From positions 1,860,001-1,924,000 of the forward strand of contig JADLSH010000190.1 of NCBI GenBank assembly GCA_016169945.1: a stretch of DNA of 64,000 nt. The letters are read 5' to 3'. Numbering within the stretch: the first letter of the stretch is position 1; each line of letters opens with the position of its first letter. A program made the translations under genes and the position numbers. Of this stretch, positions 54,120-64,000 are shown one piece after another. Under the pieces are notes generated by a model, which was not told where the DNA came from, did no database searches, and saw only the letters and a list, made by a program, of their open reading frames with translations. Origin of the DNA: Trachythela sp. YZ-2020 (taxonomy: Eukaryota > Cnidaria > Anthozoa > Malacalcyonacea > Clavulariidae).

Positions 54120-55706
54120 GTACCTAAATTATACTTTTAATATATTCATAATTGTATACACTGTACAACAGAATAATATATACCTGTTTACATTCATATA
54201 TTGTCTGATATTCACACAAGGGAATAAAACATACTGGTTGCAGCACAGGCTTCCCTATCTCTTAAAGTACAATGGCCGATATATATTGAATATATACATG
54301 CAAACTATTAGTTTACTACAAGATGTAAATAAACAAAATAATTAAAAAATATCAACAATATATGTCATATATAAATAAACATACTTAACTTGTCAATATG
54401 ATGTCTTTTGTTGTGTCTCTGCATGTTGCTTCAACTTTTTTCGTTATATTATCACGAATATAAATGCCAAAACACCTTACTTGTATTTAAATTGTAATTT
54501 GTCCTTCAGTTTTAAATTCGCTCAATTTTAATTTCAGGCACTTTTTGCAGCATGAAAAAATTAGATGTTCATACTTAAATCTTAATGTTTTTCTAGTCAA
54601 AATGACAAAATTCTAATTTTATATATTTCAAAAAACCAGCGTAAACCACATTCTCTTTTTCTCAAGCTACTAATGGCCATATATACTCTAATAGCGAGTG
54701 TTTTCGTTATTGAAAATCACTCAAAATAAAAAGCAAAATGTAACAAATATCGAACATCTATTCCTTAGCATAACGGAAAACGCATTCAGTGTCAGTTTAT
54801 TAACACAAATATTTTGTGATATATTTTCCGTTTGGATTAATTTTTGCGCTTGTCAAACCTTTTCGCGCAGATTATTTTTCGCTCAGTTTCAATTTCACGC
54901 TCCTATATATATATATAGGGTTGAATTTTAATACTACGCGAATTTAAACACAAGTAAGATATGTTGTTCATAATCATGTATTCGGTTAATGTATATATAT
55001 ATAGTATCTGTAGTTCAGTTATTCTGTCATTTTCAAACGCTTTGAAAAAATCTTGCATTTCGCATTGTTTTTCAATAAACGTTTCTGTTTCTGATCTCAA
55101 CAAACGATTTTTGAAACTATAATAGAACAAGGAATTCTACTATGAAAAGTTGCAACCTAATCAGACACGGAGGAATAGTTATTGACGTGTAGTCTCCGAG
55201 TTCTTACTGAAATATATACTGATCCGCGGAATAAATATTTTAAACGTAAATATTTACAAGTGCGCGCGCTGCCTTTAAACGTTGTTACATTGGAGTTGCA
55301 AGTCAATATAATAACAGATACTGGCTGAAATATTACAATATGTCAAGACAATAAAATATGACGATCACGTAAACAAAACAATACAGCAAATACATTCAAT
55401 AACACTGATGGATATGCAGTGTAGTGAAAATCCATAAGAGATTATACTACTATCAATCGAAAGTTGTTCCATTTATAATATAATATATTATAGTATATGT
55501 TATGTCTTATGAATGAATTTATTTAAGTCGTTTAGAGATGATAATAAAATATACCAGTAGGCAGTAAACTATAAAATGCGGCAACAATTAACATAAATAC
55601 CATACAGATATTCAGTGTCGAACCGCATCTTGCGACTGTTTATTATACGAAATTCAGCAAACAACAGAATCCGAGATGATGCGTTCTATAAATTGTTAAA
55701 CCTTAC

Positions 55707-55816
55707 CTTTGTTTCTGTTTTTCATCGGAATTACTAGATAAGATAGATCTTCTGGCTTTCGGCTGTGTTGTTTCTGAGCTCGGCGACACCGATCCCCGTT
55801 TAACTCGTGCTCGCAT
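55707..55816 (-). CDS. Candidate first exon of an unknown gene within the helicase-containing element
   Basis: From an ATG at 55814-55816 the minus strand encodes a Ser/Arg/Lys-rich N-terminus (MRARVKRGSVSPSSETTQPK, then ARRS) up to a consensus donor GTAAGG at 55701-55706. The composition resembles the disordered starts of transposon proteins. No downstream exon was identified, so this is weak. It would be divergent from the helicase fragment and between the same inverted repeats. Confidence 0.25.
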
Positions 55817-56390
55817 GAACGTTTCGCTTTCGCTTTGCTGTTCTCCATTTGCCTGACATTGTCTTCCAAAAGTTTTGCCCTTTCTTTATTTTATTCAAGC
55901 ATGGACAGCAGATACATTTTAGATCTTTAGCAGTATCTAAAGTACATTTTAAATACTCTTCCACATCAAAGCATGCATCTGGATTTTGTGACCATGCTTT
56001 AAAGCATTGTCTTTGTATTTATCTTGAAGGTCTTGAAACAAATGATACAAATATCATTCGAAGAAGGAGACAAAAACTCTATTAATTTAAAGTGAGAATT
56101 TCAAAAAGACAGAGATAAAATTATATTTATAATTTATTTTTGGAATTTTCTCTGAAATAATTATAAGAATCCCCCCCTGTAGTGTTTTGTAATGTCATGT
56201 GATCCTTGAGAACGCCATGTGCTGATTGGTCCTGCCCGACCATCAAAGACGCCGGCACTGTTCATTTTTGAACAGTGAATTTAATAGGAATAGTATTGTA
56301 TCGCGTCATGTTATTGACATTATAGTGGAGCGAGAAAAAAAACCAAAGAAAGTAAGACTTGGAGCAAGTCTATTATACTCATGGCTCTGG

Positions 56391-57320
56391 GTACGAGATT
56401 GGGGAAAGACTAGGCCTCAAAATATCTATTCTCAACGCAATATCGTCCCCAGGCTACTACGTTTGCGCGACCAGACTCAACCGGCCAAATTGTTAGTCAT
56501 TGTATGCATTACTTCGTGTAATCACAATAAAACGTCACCTTCCATATCAATGAAAGATATTTACAAGCGTTTATTCATAAACTAAGTAAACACATAGAAT
56601 TTAAGAAATTACACAAAATCTGACACTAGTGAATTTCAGCTCTTAATCGTTATATATATTCGAGTTTCTCAGCTATTTTCATTATGAAATTTGCTGTCGT
56701 TAAATGTGACAGGTGCTATTCTACATTATTCATTAATTAATATTCCGAAATTTCAAAACAAAACGAAAATGTATTATAAGCGGGCAAACCCACAATACTG
56801 AAAAACACGGTGATTTTAAAGTCCGTTTCCCCAAGACAAGTGGATTAAGTTTTTTTCTGGGCGAATCAAGTCTTTTCAGCATTTGTTGGCATGTCTTTGA
56901 TCATGTGAAAAATTCGATTCGCTCAAAAAACGTTGTTTAAACGTATGAAACGAACGTCAGTATGCCACTGATAATGTTTGCAGAATGTGTTTGGTCCGAG
57001 CAAAAATTCTGTACAGCATATCATGCGTTCAAAATAGCTTACTAATATCTTAAATTCATCTTAACTATAGTCTTAAAGAGAATTACATATTACACAGCTG
57101 CTTTTTGAAAGTATATATACAACAGACATTTGTCCAAGTCGAAAATAAAGTTTCCAAGTCCGGCGAATATTTTCATCCAAAGCAAAATTGATATTCGAAG
57201 GCGAAGCGTAGTATTAACAAAGTAAAGAAATCCATTTTTACATGTGCTTTCTGAAAACAGGACAATCCAAGTCCAAGTCAGCGTTTCATAATAATTATTA
57301 GACAGTTTTCATTCGGAGTA
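56391..57320. other. Intergenic sequence 3' of the small membrane protein gene
   Basis: AT-rich, no gene recognised; nothing repeated was noticed. Confidence 0.4.
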
Positions 57321-57653
57321 TCACAAAACTCGGTAGTTGTTTGAGGTGTCTTCGTTAAAGAAATCAATGGCGAGGAACGATATGAAGGTACATACAAAAT
57401 GAACTGGAGGTATATACGCGAACGCATCTATCCACCACATCCCCACGGCACAGCCTGCGAATGTAAAAGGTTGTAGCAAGAGGAAGATCAGGAACACGGT
57501 TGCCCAATCGCGCTCACCGCGTTTCTTCAGACCGCGAGGTTTGTCCCAGTAGTCTAGGATCATTGGCGAAAGTATAGCTGTCCAGAGCGAGGCAATTGCG
57601 CCGAGGCCATAGACAACGGACAAAGAGATAAGCCAATCTTGTTCAATCGCCAT
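57321..57653 (-). CDS. Small three-helix membrane protein, unknown family
   Basis: Single-exon frame of 110 residues from ATG at 57651-57653 to a stop at 57321. It has three hydrophobic stretches: about residues 8-32 (ISLSVVYGLGAIASLWTAIL), 48-72 (TVFLIFLLLQPFTFAGCAVG) and 78-97 (FAYIPPVHFVCTFISFLAI). Between the first two is a charged loop, DYWDKPRGLKKRGERDWA. The tail NEDTSNNYRVL is polar. Regular amphipathic loops, absence of repeats and typical codon use argue for a real gene. I do not recognise the family. It starts about 0.8 kb from the 3' end of anapc7, which is on the same strand. Confidence 0.6.
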   Translation of the reverse strand: MAIEQDWLISLSVVYGLGAIASLWTAILSPMILDYWDKPRGLKKRGERDWATVFLIFLLLQPFTFAGCAVGMWWIDAFAYIPPVHFVCTFISFLAIDFFNEDTSNNYRVL

Positions 57654-58453
57654 ATTGTAGACTCACTTTAAGTATACACAGCTGTAGACGGTAGAGTTTT
57701 ACACAACAACTTCTTCAATTCTCCAATAGTATCCAAAACTATTCTCCACAAGTAGCCCGAAAGCTTCAAGATATTTTTATTTTTTATATCTTTAAACTTA
57801 AAATAGTATGCTTTTCCGACATTCGCATACTGAATAGATTATTCTGGCGTCAGCACATTGTCATAGTGATGGCGTGTATTATTCATCTATTATTCATATT
57901 GACATGCAGTTTGCTTAGCTACCAGCGACCGTTAACAGGTGGTTATATTTTTGTGGTTTTATATAACTTTGTTCGCCCACGCACATGTTTCAGACTACGA
58001 GTGCACTTTGAGTACTGGGCTTTTTGCCCAAAGCCAGTGTTAACAAACAACCTCTGTCAAATAAGGATGAGAATTAATGAAAGTTGAAACTCTCGCTCGC
58101 GTTTGACCGCGAACTCTCAACGACTCTCATCAACTTTGGTTGATTCAAATTTTGATGATAGTTTTTGCTACGCGCGCGGTAATACCCAGTCAACTCTCGT
58201 CAACTCTCACGCAACTCGTTTGACTGGGGGCACGAGAGTTGCTAAAACTTTCATACAAAGTCTCGCTTGCTAACTCTCGTTAACTCTAATCCTAATTTGA
58301 CCGGGGCTTAACCAAAACATTTTCACCTGTATATATATATACTTCAATCTTCTTTAGTATTGGTCGTTCTCATGGTACTACACCGCCATATTGGATCAGT
58401 TTGACAAACCTTTCAGCTCTTTCACCCACAACATGGCGAAAATTTCGCTAGAA
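57654..58453. other. Intergenic sequence between the small membrane protein gene and anapc7
   Basis: Contains several direct and inverted actctcgt/acgagagt motifs at 58090-58290 (probable remnant of a foldback element) and otherwise nothing recognised. Confidence 0.4.
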
Positions 58454-61400
58454 TCAAATGTAGTTTTGATATACAGTCTCGAATATATCACTCCCCATGA
58501 CTTCTCCTCGCCAATCATCGTCGTCCGAGTTGTCCTATGAATGAGAAGAAAAAATTGAACAGTTCCCTTGTTGATCCAGTGTTACTGCACAGGAGGAAAC
58601 CCAAACTAAACTAACTTTATTTATACTGGGTATAACCCTGTCAATTCTAAACTGTTCTTCGTAGAAGTCCAGCTGGTAGGTATCCCTCATTGGTCCAGTG
58701 TTACTAACTTTATTTAAACTGGATAGCTCCCTAGAGGTCCAGATTGTAGGTATATTTTTTTCGTCCAGTGTTACTACAGGATGGTTCGAGCCGAAGACAC
58801 TGTCAGGTTGGGAGTTTGGCTGGGGGGGCACGACTATCAAATGATAACGCAGGTATCCTAAGGTGAGCTCAATGAGAACGTAAATCTCATGTAGAACGAA
58901 AGGGTATAAACGCTCACTTGATTTTGATTTTCAGTATGAATACAAACTGTGAATGAATGGCCTATCGATCCACTCTTCTCACGTGCAGGAATCAAACCCT
59001 GGCCACTGACGCGAAAGGTACATGCACTAACCACTGCGTTACCAACAGGAGACCAACAGCGGTGGGCCGGGGGCAACATCTTAATCAGATTTGACACCCG
59101 GACATGTTCGTCTTTAACTGAGATTATTTTGACTATGCAAAGTGAGAGATTTCTCATTAAATTCTCAATATATACAGTATATGATGCCAGTAACTTGTAC
59201 CTCAGAACTTTCAGCCATCATATCTCTTTCCTCCAATGCGGCAAGATCATCAGGGCTATCTCGCACTGTCCCAGCAGTCAGACTTTCCACACGATGTATA
59301 CCTTGAATTGCTCGACTATTTCCTGGACGCATACTGAAAAAGATAGGGATGTTCTGCTTTCAACTCTTTCAAGTATTTTCAATTGACCGTAGAATTAGCC
59401 ACAACTAAAATAGCTCTTATTTATATACTAGCTAGCTTTATCCAGTGGCTTTATCAGATCCAAACGCAATGCAACATGAACTAAGTCCTCCCCAAACCAC
59501 AGGAAAATGCCATTTCAGAAACTCTACATTTCAAAATTTTTCGAGGGAGCATGCCCTTGCCCCCCGCCCTAGAGTTCTAGCCCCCCGAACCAAATCAATC
59601 TTACACACACTATATACACTGACCTTATTCCAATACTATATTGATCAAGTGCTTCCTGATATTCGCTTAGTGCAGCAAGATTATCTCCAAGCAGAATATG
59701 CAGATTAGCATTTTTGATAAGTGACAAATGCTTTCTTAAACTACAAAAATACAAAAATAAAGTTTTATTATATTGACTCTATGGGTCGAGCAGTGGTCTT
59801 GGATCCTGAAGATGTGTGGTGGAATTCAGCTCGATAATAGAATTTCCTCCAGTCAAGATCGGAGATTGCGGCCAAAAATTGACACCTAAGCCAGGTTAAT
59901 CTTTCCTAGCTTAACTGTCTCTTACCTCTGAGTTAAGACGGCTATACAGCAGGTCGAGGGCAGGGATTTACTCAGGTTGGGTAACGTCAGTGTCCTTGAT
60001 AAACTCATGTAAATTGGGATTGGTTGGTTCTCTCCTGTGCTTCGAGGGTTTTTCTCCGGGTACTCCGGCGTTCCTCCCTCGCTAAAACTAACCTTTAGGG
60101 ATTAACCTTGACTAACTAACCCTCGGAACCTTTGTCAATTGGGTTGCAAAACCTGTTAAGGATTTCCGTCCACCTCAGAGTGGTAAACATAATAAACACA
60201 AAGAGTTGAGTTGTTCTGAATATTGATGAGGCGAGCACAAAATATAGTCGGCAAACAGTTTAGAACTGATAGAGCTATCCAGTATAAATAAAGTTAGTTT
60301 AGTTTAGCTTTCTTCCTGTAGTAACACTGGACCTCTAGGGAGAACAGTTTAGAAGTGATAGAGCTATCCAGTATAAATATAGTTAGTTTAGCTTAGCTTT
60401 CCTCCTGTAGTAACACTGGACCTCTACGGAGAACAGTTAGAAGTGATAGAGCTATCCAGTATAAAGTTAATGTAGTCTACCATGGAAAGATTCATCATGT
60501 AATCCTGCACGAGGACTTAAATATCAGTGTCAAACTGCGAGAAATCTTACAGTTCAACTGCTCCTTCGTGGTTCTGTTCTTTTGTCAGTATCTCAGCCAA
60601 ATCATACACAGCATCTGCAAATGTGGGATCTTGAACGACGGCTTTTTCCAACATCTGTTTAGCCTGAAAATACACGGCACAAGGTTTCATGAGAGATATT
60701 AGTAACACAGTGGTTAGTGCATGGCCTTTCAACTCTGGGAGCGGACTTTGATATCTGTAATATGCAGTTTTCTGACTGTAATTCCGCCTCAGTGCCATGT
60801 GAGAAGAGTGTCCCAGTATAGTAACACTGGACCTAATAAGAGATGGCTCTTACTGGATCTCTAGGGAGAACAGTTTTAGAAATGATAGAGCTACCCAGTA
60901 TAAATAAAGTTAAGTTAAGTTTAGGTTTCCTCCTGTAGTAACACTGTACCTAATAAGAGGCTACATCAGGTTGGCTTCACTCTTCAGTTAAGCATTATAT
61001 ATGGTGTTATATACACATGGTGGTCAACTTGTAATGTCAGCTATGAGAACGTGTTCTCAGCTTTTCTTCGCAGCTTTAATTTCTACCACTCCTATATCTA
61101 TCGCCAATCGTCCAGTTAAAAAGATCTAGTTCTTACTTTTTCTTGTGTCTGACTTTCTTTGGACAAAACCATGGCCAGGAGCTATGAATTAAAAAAGAAT
61201 GTATGTAGCTGAAAACCTCAATTGCGAATACACAGATCGCGAATCTCGGGTTTTTACTCACCTTAAATATCAGTGGTGGACACTAGGGGGGATGAAGGGG
61301 TGCGGTCCCCCCCCCAATAATTTCTCAAAACTTTGAACGATGGAGATTTGCAGCAACAAAAGGGTGGTTATATGTTGGCAACCTAAGTTCGCACCCCAAT

Positions 61401-63380
61401 ATTTCGCGAAGTGTCCGCCACTGACCTCGATTTATAACATCAGGCTATGACCAAAGAACTCATTTACATTTACATTTACATATGGAAATTCGTTATAGTG
61501 AATTCCCTGGCCTGATGTTATGAATTGAAGTGAGTAAAATGCCGACTCAGAACGCGTCATTCTGATGCGCAGTAGACTTACAGTCGAGATTCACGATGTG
61601 TGTATTGTACTAACCTTCTCGCGTCAAGCGGAATTTGCGGAAGTAAAAGGCCAAGAACTATAGGTTACGTGCGCACTACTTTGCTATTTTACTTTGCCTT
61701 AATTGCTTAATGCCAGATTATTCACTCTTCGAGGGAAAAGTATTAGATATGAATGGCTTAAATATATACAGTAGCCACAATGGACTTACCAGTAAGGTTC
61801 TCGCATTTGTCCCAAGACATTTGTGCGCGTTCTTGGCAACAACCAATGCTTCCTTGTGTCTGTTACTACTAAGGTAACATTCAATTAATCCTAGTATTAA
61901 TAAAAACATAATACATGTCACTTCAATTAACTGGCAGAAACTATAGGGGGAGAGAGAGTGACAGGGGTGACTTAGCCTCCTCCGCAGGCATCTCTATGTC
62001 AGGGCTAGTGGTTAGGGTAACCCAATACCAATAGAGATGCCTATAGAGGAGGATTGGGGTGATTATCTCTCCAAATATTTGCAGAATAATTTCCACAATG
62101 ATTTTTGATCAACCATAAATTACCAAAACGTTTGAGGAGGGGGGCGAAGTTGGGGGGAAAGGGCAAAATGGTCGGACTGCACCACCACTGAATAACGCCT
62201 CCCATTCGATGGCGTCATCATGACGTCATCAAAATGGTGTCATCATAATGACGTCATGATGACGTCATCGTTGAACAAGGTGAAGAAAGAGTCTTGTGGT
62301 AGTTCAGGAAGATAACTACTCCATCACCAGTTCTATAGAACTCTATCTACTGCATACATGCACCCACCTTTGTTTCCGTCATAATTGTAAGGTGACAGTC
62401 TGATCACTTCACGATAATGATCTATAGCCTCAATCTTGCGTTTTACCGATGAAAGCAGAGAACCTTAATAATGAAATAATGAGTATTTCATTTAGAATAC
62501 AATCTTAACGAGTTATATGGTATATCGTTCCATAATCTGTTCTTAAACCAAACAGATTACTGACAACCGGTCTCACATCATTAACCAATGTATATTGTTT
62601 CATTAATGAAGTTTAATATGTTGAAATATATCAAGTAATTTGAACAACTACTAAACGGATTAAATACGATCGGTCTCACATTTTCAACCAGTGTACTTAT
62701 TACGATATTTCGCCAAACTTTCTTAAGTCTGGTTCACACTAGCAATTTTGTACGTCCTCGCGATTATTCTCCTCCTGACGCATGCGAATGAGTGGACTCA
62801 CAAACAAAAGTATGTGGCCATCATGCGGATCGGTTTTACAAAGGCATACGCTGATATGTCATTCATTCGATCAGGAAGAGAAATATCGCGGACAAAATTG
62901 CTAGTGTGAATCAGGCTTTAGTTTGCTGTATTCTGTAGAGGTTTAACAATTTTAATATGCAAATGAGCCGAGCAGTAGAGTCGACTACGTGTTAACCCGG
63001 GATTAAGAGAAGGATAACAGAATATGTAGGAATATAGTTATTAAAAGAGTCATCAAACGCGGAACGACTTTACCTTTTGTGAGTAAAGCTTGAATATTTT
63101 GATTGTCCATGTTGTGTGCCTAAAAGACAAAAATGTTCCAAATCTATCTCATGTTACCTGTAAATTGTCTGATTACAGGCATATTATCACGACCAGTAAA
63201 ATGCCTTAAGGCAAGAATACGATGTGTTCAAATTGTGGGCTCTCAATAAACTCGAGCCATTTTACCTTCTGTGAAAAGTATATAGCTCTTGTCTTTTTGT
63301 TAGCGACAGAGGAGGAATGTGCCATGGCTATCCAGGGTTCTGCTCGTTCTTCACTGATTCCAATTAGATCTTCAGCCAAA
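58454..63380 (-). CDS. anapc7: Anaphase-promoting complex subunit 7 (APC7), 5' partial
   Basis: APC7 is a TPR scaffold subunit in the arc lamp of the APC/C ubiquitin ligase, binding coactivators and APC3. Exons (minus): 63266-63380, 63074-63119, 62368-62463, 61790-61890, 61137-61181, 60551-60663, 59624-59740, 59201-59333, 58454-58534. They give 281 codons with all phases closing. Matches to human APC7 in order: ISEERAEPWIAMAHSSS, TRAIYFSQK, IEAIDHYREVIRLSP, GLIECYLSSNRHKEALVVAK, KCLGTNARTLL, LLAMVLSKESQTQEK, ADAVYDLAEILTKEQNHEGA, LHILLGDNLAALSEYQEALD, QYSIGI. The last exons are acidic (DSPDDLAALEERDMMAESSE, then DNSDDDDW), as in other APC7 tails. The N-terminal half is beyond the right edge. 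Several introns carry SINEs and MITEs. Confidence 0.95.
58550..59055 (-). mobile_element. SINE S2 in the last anapc7 intron
   Basis: The minus strand shows a tRNA-like head near 59055-58975 (ggtaacgcagtggttagtgc, then ggtttgattcc), a body with a gtgagaagagtggatc-type block, and tail units at 58560-58790 (ttatttatactgg, ttctaaactgttct, tggtccagtgttact). Confidence 0.7.
60240..60480 (+). repeat. SINE S2 tail units
   Basis: Three shortened units (aacagtttagaa(c/g)tgatag, agctatccagtataa, gtagtaacactggacctcta), plus strand, in the anapc7 intron between exons 59624-59740 and 60551-60663. Confidence 0.85.
60690..60965 (+). mobile_element. SINE S2, full-length-like, plus strand
   Basis: tRNA-like head agtaacacagtggttagtgc at 60701, body with ccatgtgagaagagtgtccc, then tail tagtaacactggacctaat, ggatctctagggagaacagt and ctacccagtataaataaag. 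It is in an anapc7 intron, antisense to the gene. Confidence 0.75.
61271..61423. mobile_element. Small hAT-like MITE
   Basis: CAGTGGTGGACACT and AGTGTCCGCCACTG termini, G/C-rich interior, no target-site duplication recognised. It is in an anapc7 intron. Confidence 0.65.
62726..62917. mobile_element. MITE (192 bp) with TTA target-site duplication, PIF/Harbinger-like
   Basis: AGTCTGGTTCACACTAGCAA and TTGCTAGTGTGAATCAGGCT termini are flanked by direct TTA (62723-62725, 62918-62920). It is in an anapc7 intron. Confidence 0.85.
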
Positions 63381-63504
63381 CTACAACATACAACAGACAT
63401 TTCTGAATTGTAAACAGCTACCGTCAGAGATGTATACGGACCATAGTTTATTGAGGAGAAACTGTGACCGTGTGACTGTGACTATTTTAATAGAAAACCT
63501 TTTC

Positions 63505-63602
63505 ATAGAAAAACATGGAACCATAGAAAAACATGGAACCATAGAAAAACATGGAACCATAGAAAAACATGGAACCATAGAAAAACATGGAACCACAGAA
63601 AA
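63505..63602. repeat. 18-bp tandem repeat (catagaaaaacatggaac), five copies
   Basis: Perfect copies except for one substitution in the last. It lies in the anapc7 intron upstream of exon 63266-63380. Confidence 0.95.
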
Positions 63603-64000
63603 AGTTTTGCTTGTCTGCATGGGTCAACCAATAAAATTTGACAAAGCAATTTCTAATTTGAGAACTTGAATGCGGTTGATCAGCAATCTATTGACATCGG
63701 CCAGAAAAATAAAACTTGTCATAGAGAATTAGTTGTACATACACATGCTCGTGCAATTGGCAAAAAAAATCGTCATGCGTAAACTACAGTACAATCCTTT
63801 TCAAATGTATTAGTCATAAAACTTGCTCGTGTGTAACCGGGCTTAAATCAGCATTATTGTGTGAGAGGGGGAGGGAGTTTAGAAGTCTTGGTAAAACTAT
63901 GAAAATGCTGAGGTGTTCCAAGAACGTTTGGGCAAGATTGTAGCTAGTTCACTCGGTCAACGGGCAGAGCGCCAAGCGGTGGGTTAGCTGAATATGCAAA
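63603..64000. other. anapc7 intron continuing beyond the window
   Basis: No APC7 exon (the block before ISEERAEPW) was found here, so the upstream exons should lie past 64000. Confidence 0.4.

Larger units (their letters stand above)
53328..56390. mobile_element. Candidate 3.06-kb element with ~85-bp inverted repeats and a RecQ-like fragment
   Basis: 53328-53427 and 56306-56390 are near-identical in opposite orientation, sharing gacttgctccaagt, cttactttctttggtt, tctcgctccactata and atgtcaataacatgacg. The left copy has an extra 14-bp duplication (cagaggctccaagt). Inside are the helicase fragment, the minus-strand candidate exon and AT-rich filler. No target-site duplication was recognised at the outer ends, so the borders are uncertain. 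Confidence 0.5.

Noticed and set aside
54120..54345. C-terminal extension of the helicase frame
   Set aside because: After a GTACCT donor the sequence becomes AT-rich with hydrophobic, low-complexity translation and no helicase motif.
55849..56085. 78-codon plus-strand frame and an overlapping minus-strand cysteine-containing frame (KCICCPC)
   Set aside because: Neither has a recognisable domain; the minus-strand version lacks a clear acceptor and ends by stop shortly after. Too weak to list as genes.

Overview
Eukaryotic nuclear DNA: AT-rich, intron-rich, with clean GT/AG splice sites and dense small repeats. The gene set (Shaker-type voltage-gated K+ channel, VMP1, coproporphyrinogen oxidase, ribosomal protein L6, anaphase-promoting complex subunit APC7) is metazoan. 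A Shaker-type channel, many lineage-restricted secreted proteins and many MITE and SINE families point to a non-bilaterian animal, most likely a cnidarian; this placement is an inference.

Layout. 1-9.5 kb: vmp1 on the minus strand, its C-terminal exons running off the left edge; an N-terminal SAP-like motif is split across its first two exons. 12.5-22.3 kb: plus-strand gene of 8 exons for a secreted amphipathic-helix (apolipoprotein-like) protein. 23.8-27.2 kb: minus-strand 4-exon Shaker-type K+ channel. 27.2-34.9 kb: no gene seen; dominated by nested inverted-repeat elements, including a 2.9 kb element that holds a 69-bp palindromic satellite. 34.9-40.2 kb: minus-strand cpox (5 exons). 40.7-43.5 kb: plus-strand rpl6, head-to-head with cpox over less than 0.5 kb. 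43.5-50.3 kb: mostly SINE pieces, satellites and MITEs. 50.4-52.6 kb: plus-strand 3-exon gene for a small secreted 12-cysteine peptide. 53.3-56.4 kb: an N-terminal RecQ-like helicase fragment between inverted repeats, a candidate mobile element. 57.3-57.7 kb: small single-exon membrane protein. 58.4-63.4 kb: minus-strand anapc7, its 5' exons beyond the right edge.

The conserved genes are unrelated housekeeping or signalling loci (autophagy/ER membrane, haem synthesis, translation, cell cycle, excitability); I see no operon-like cooperation. Exon models were assembled by hand from splice sites, reading phase and remembered family similarity. All phases close, but no RNA data or database search was available. 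The most distinctive observations are the SAP-VMP1 architecture with a duplicated exon 2, the two lineage-restricted secreted proteins, the helicase fragment between inverted repeats, a tyrosine-recombinase-like remnant inside a short inverted-repeat element, and an 80-bp satellite in three arrays.
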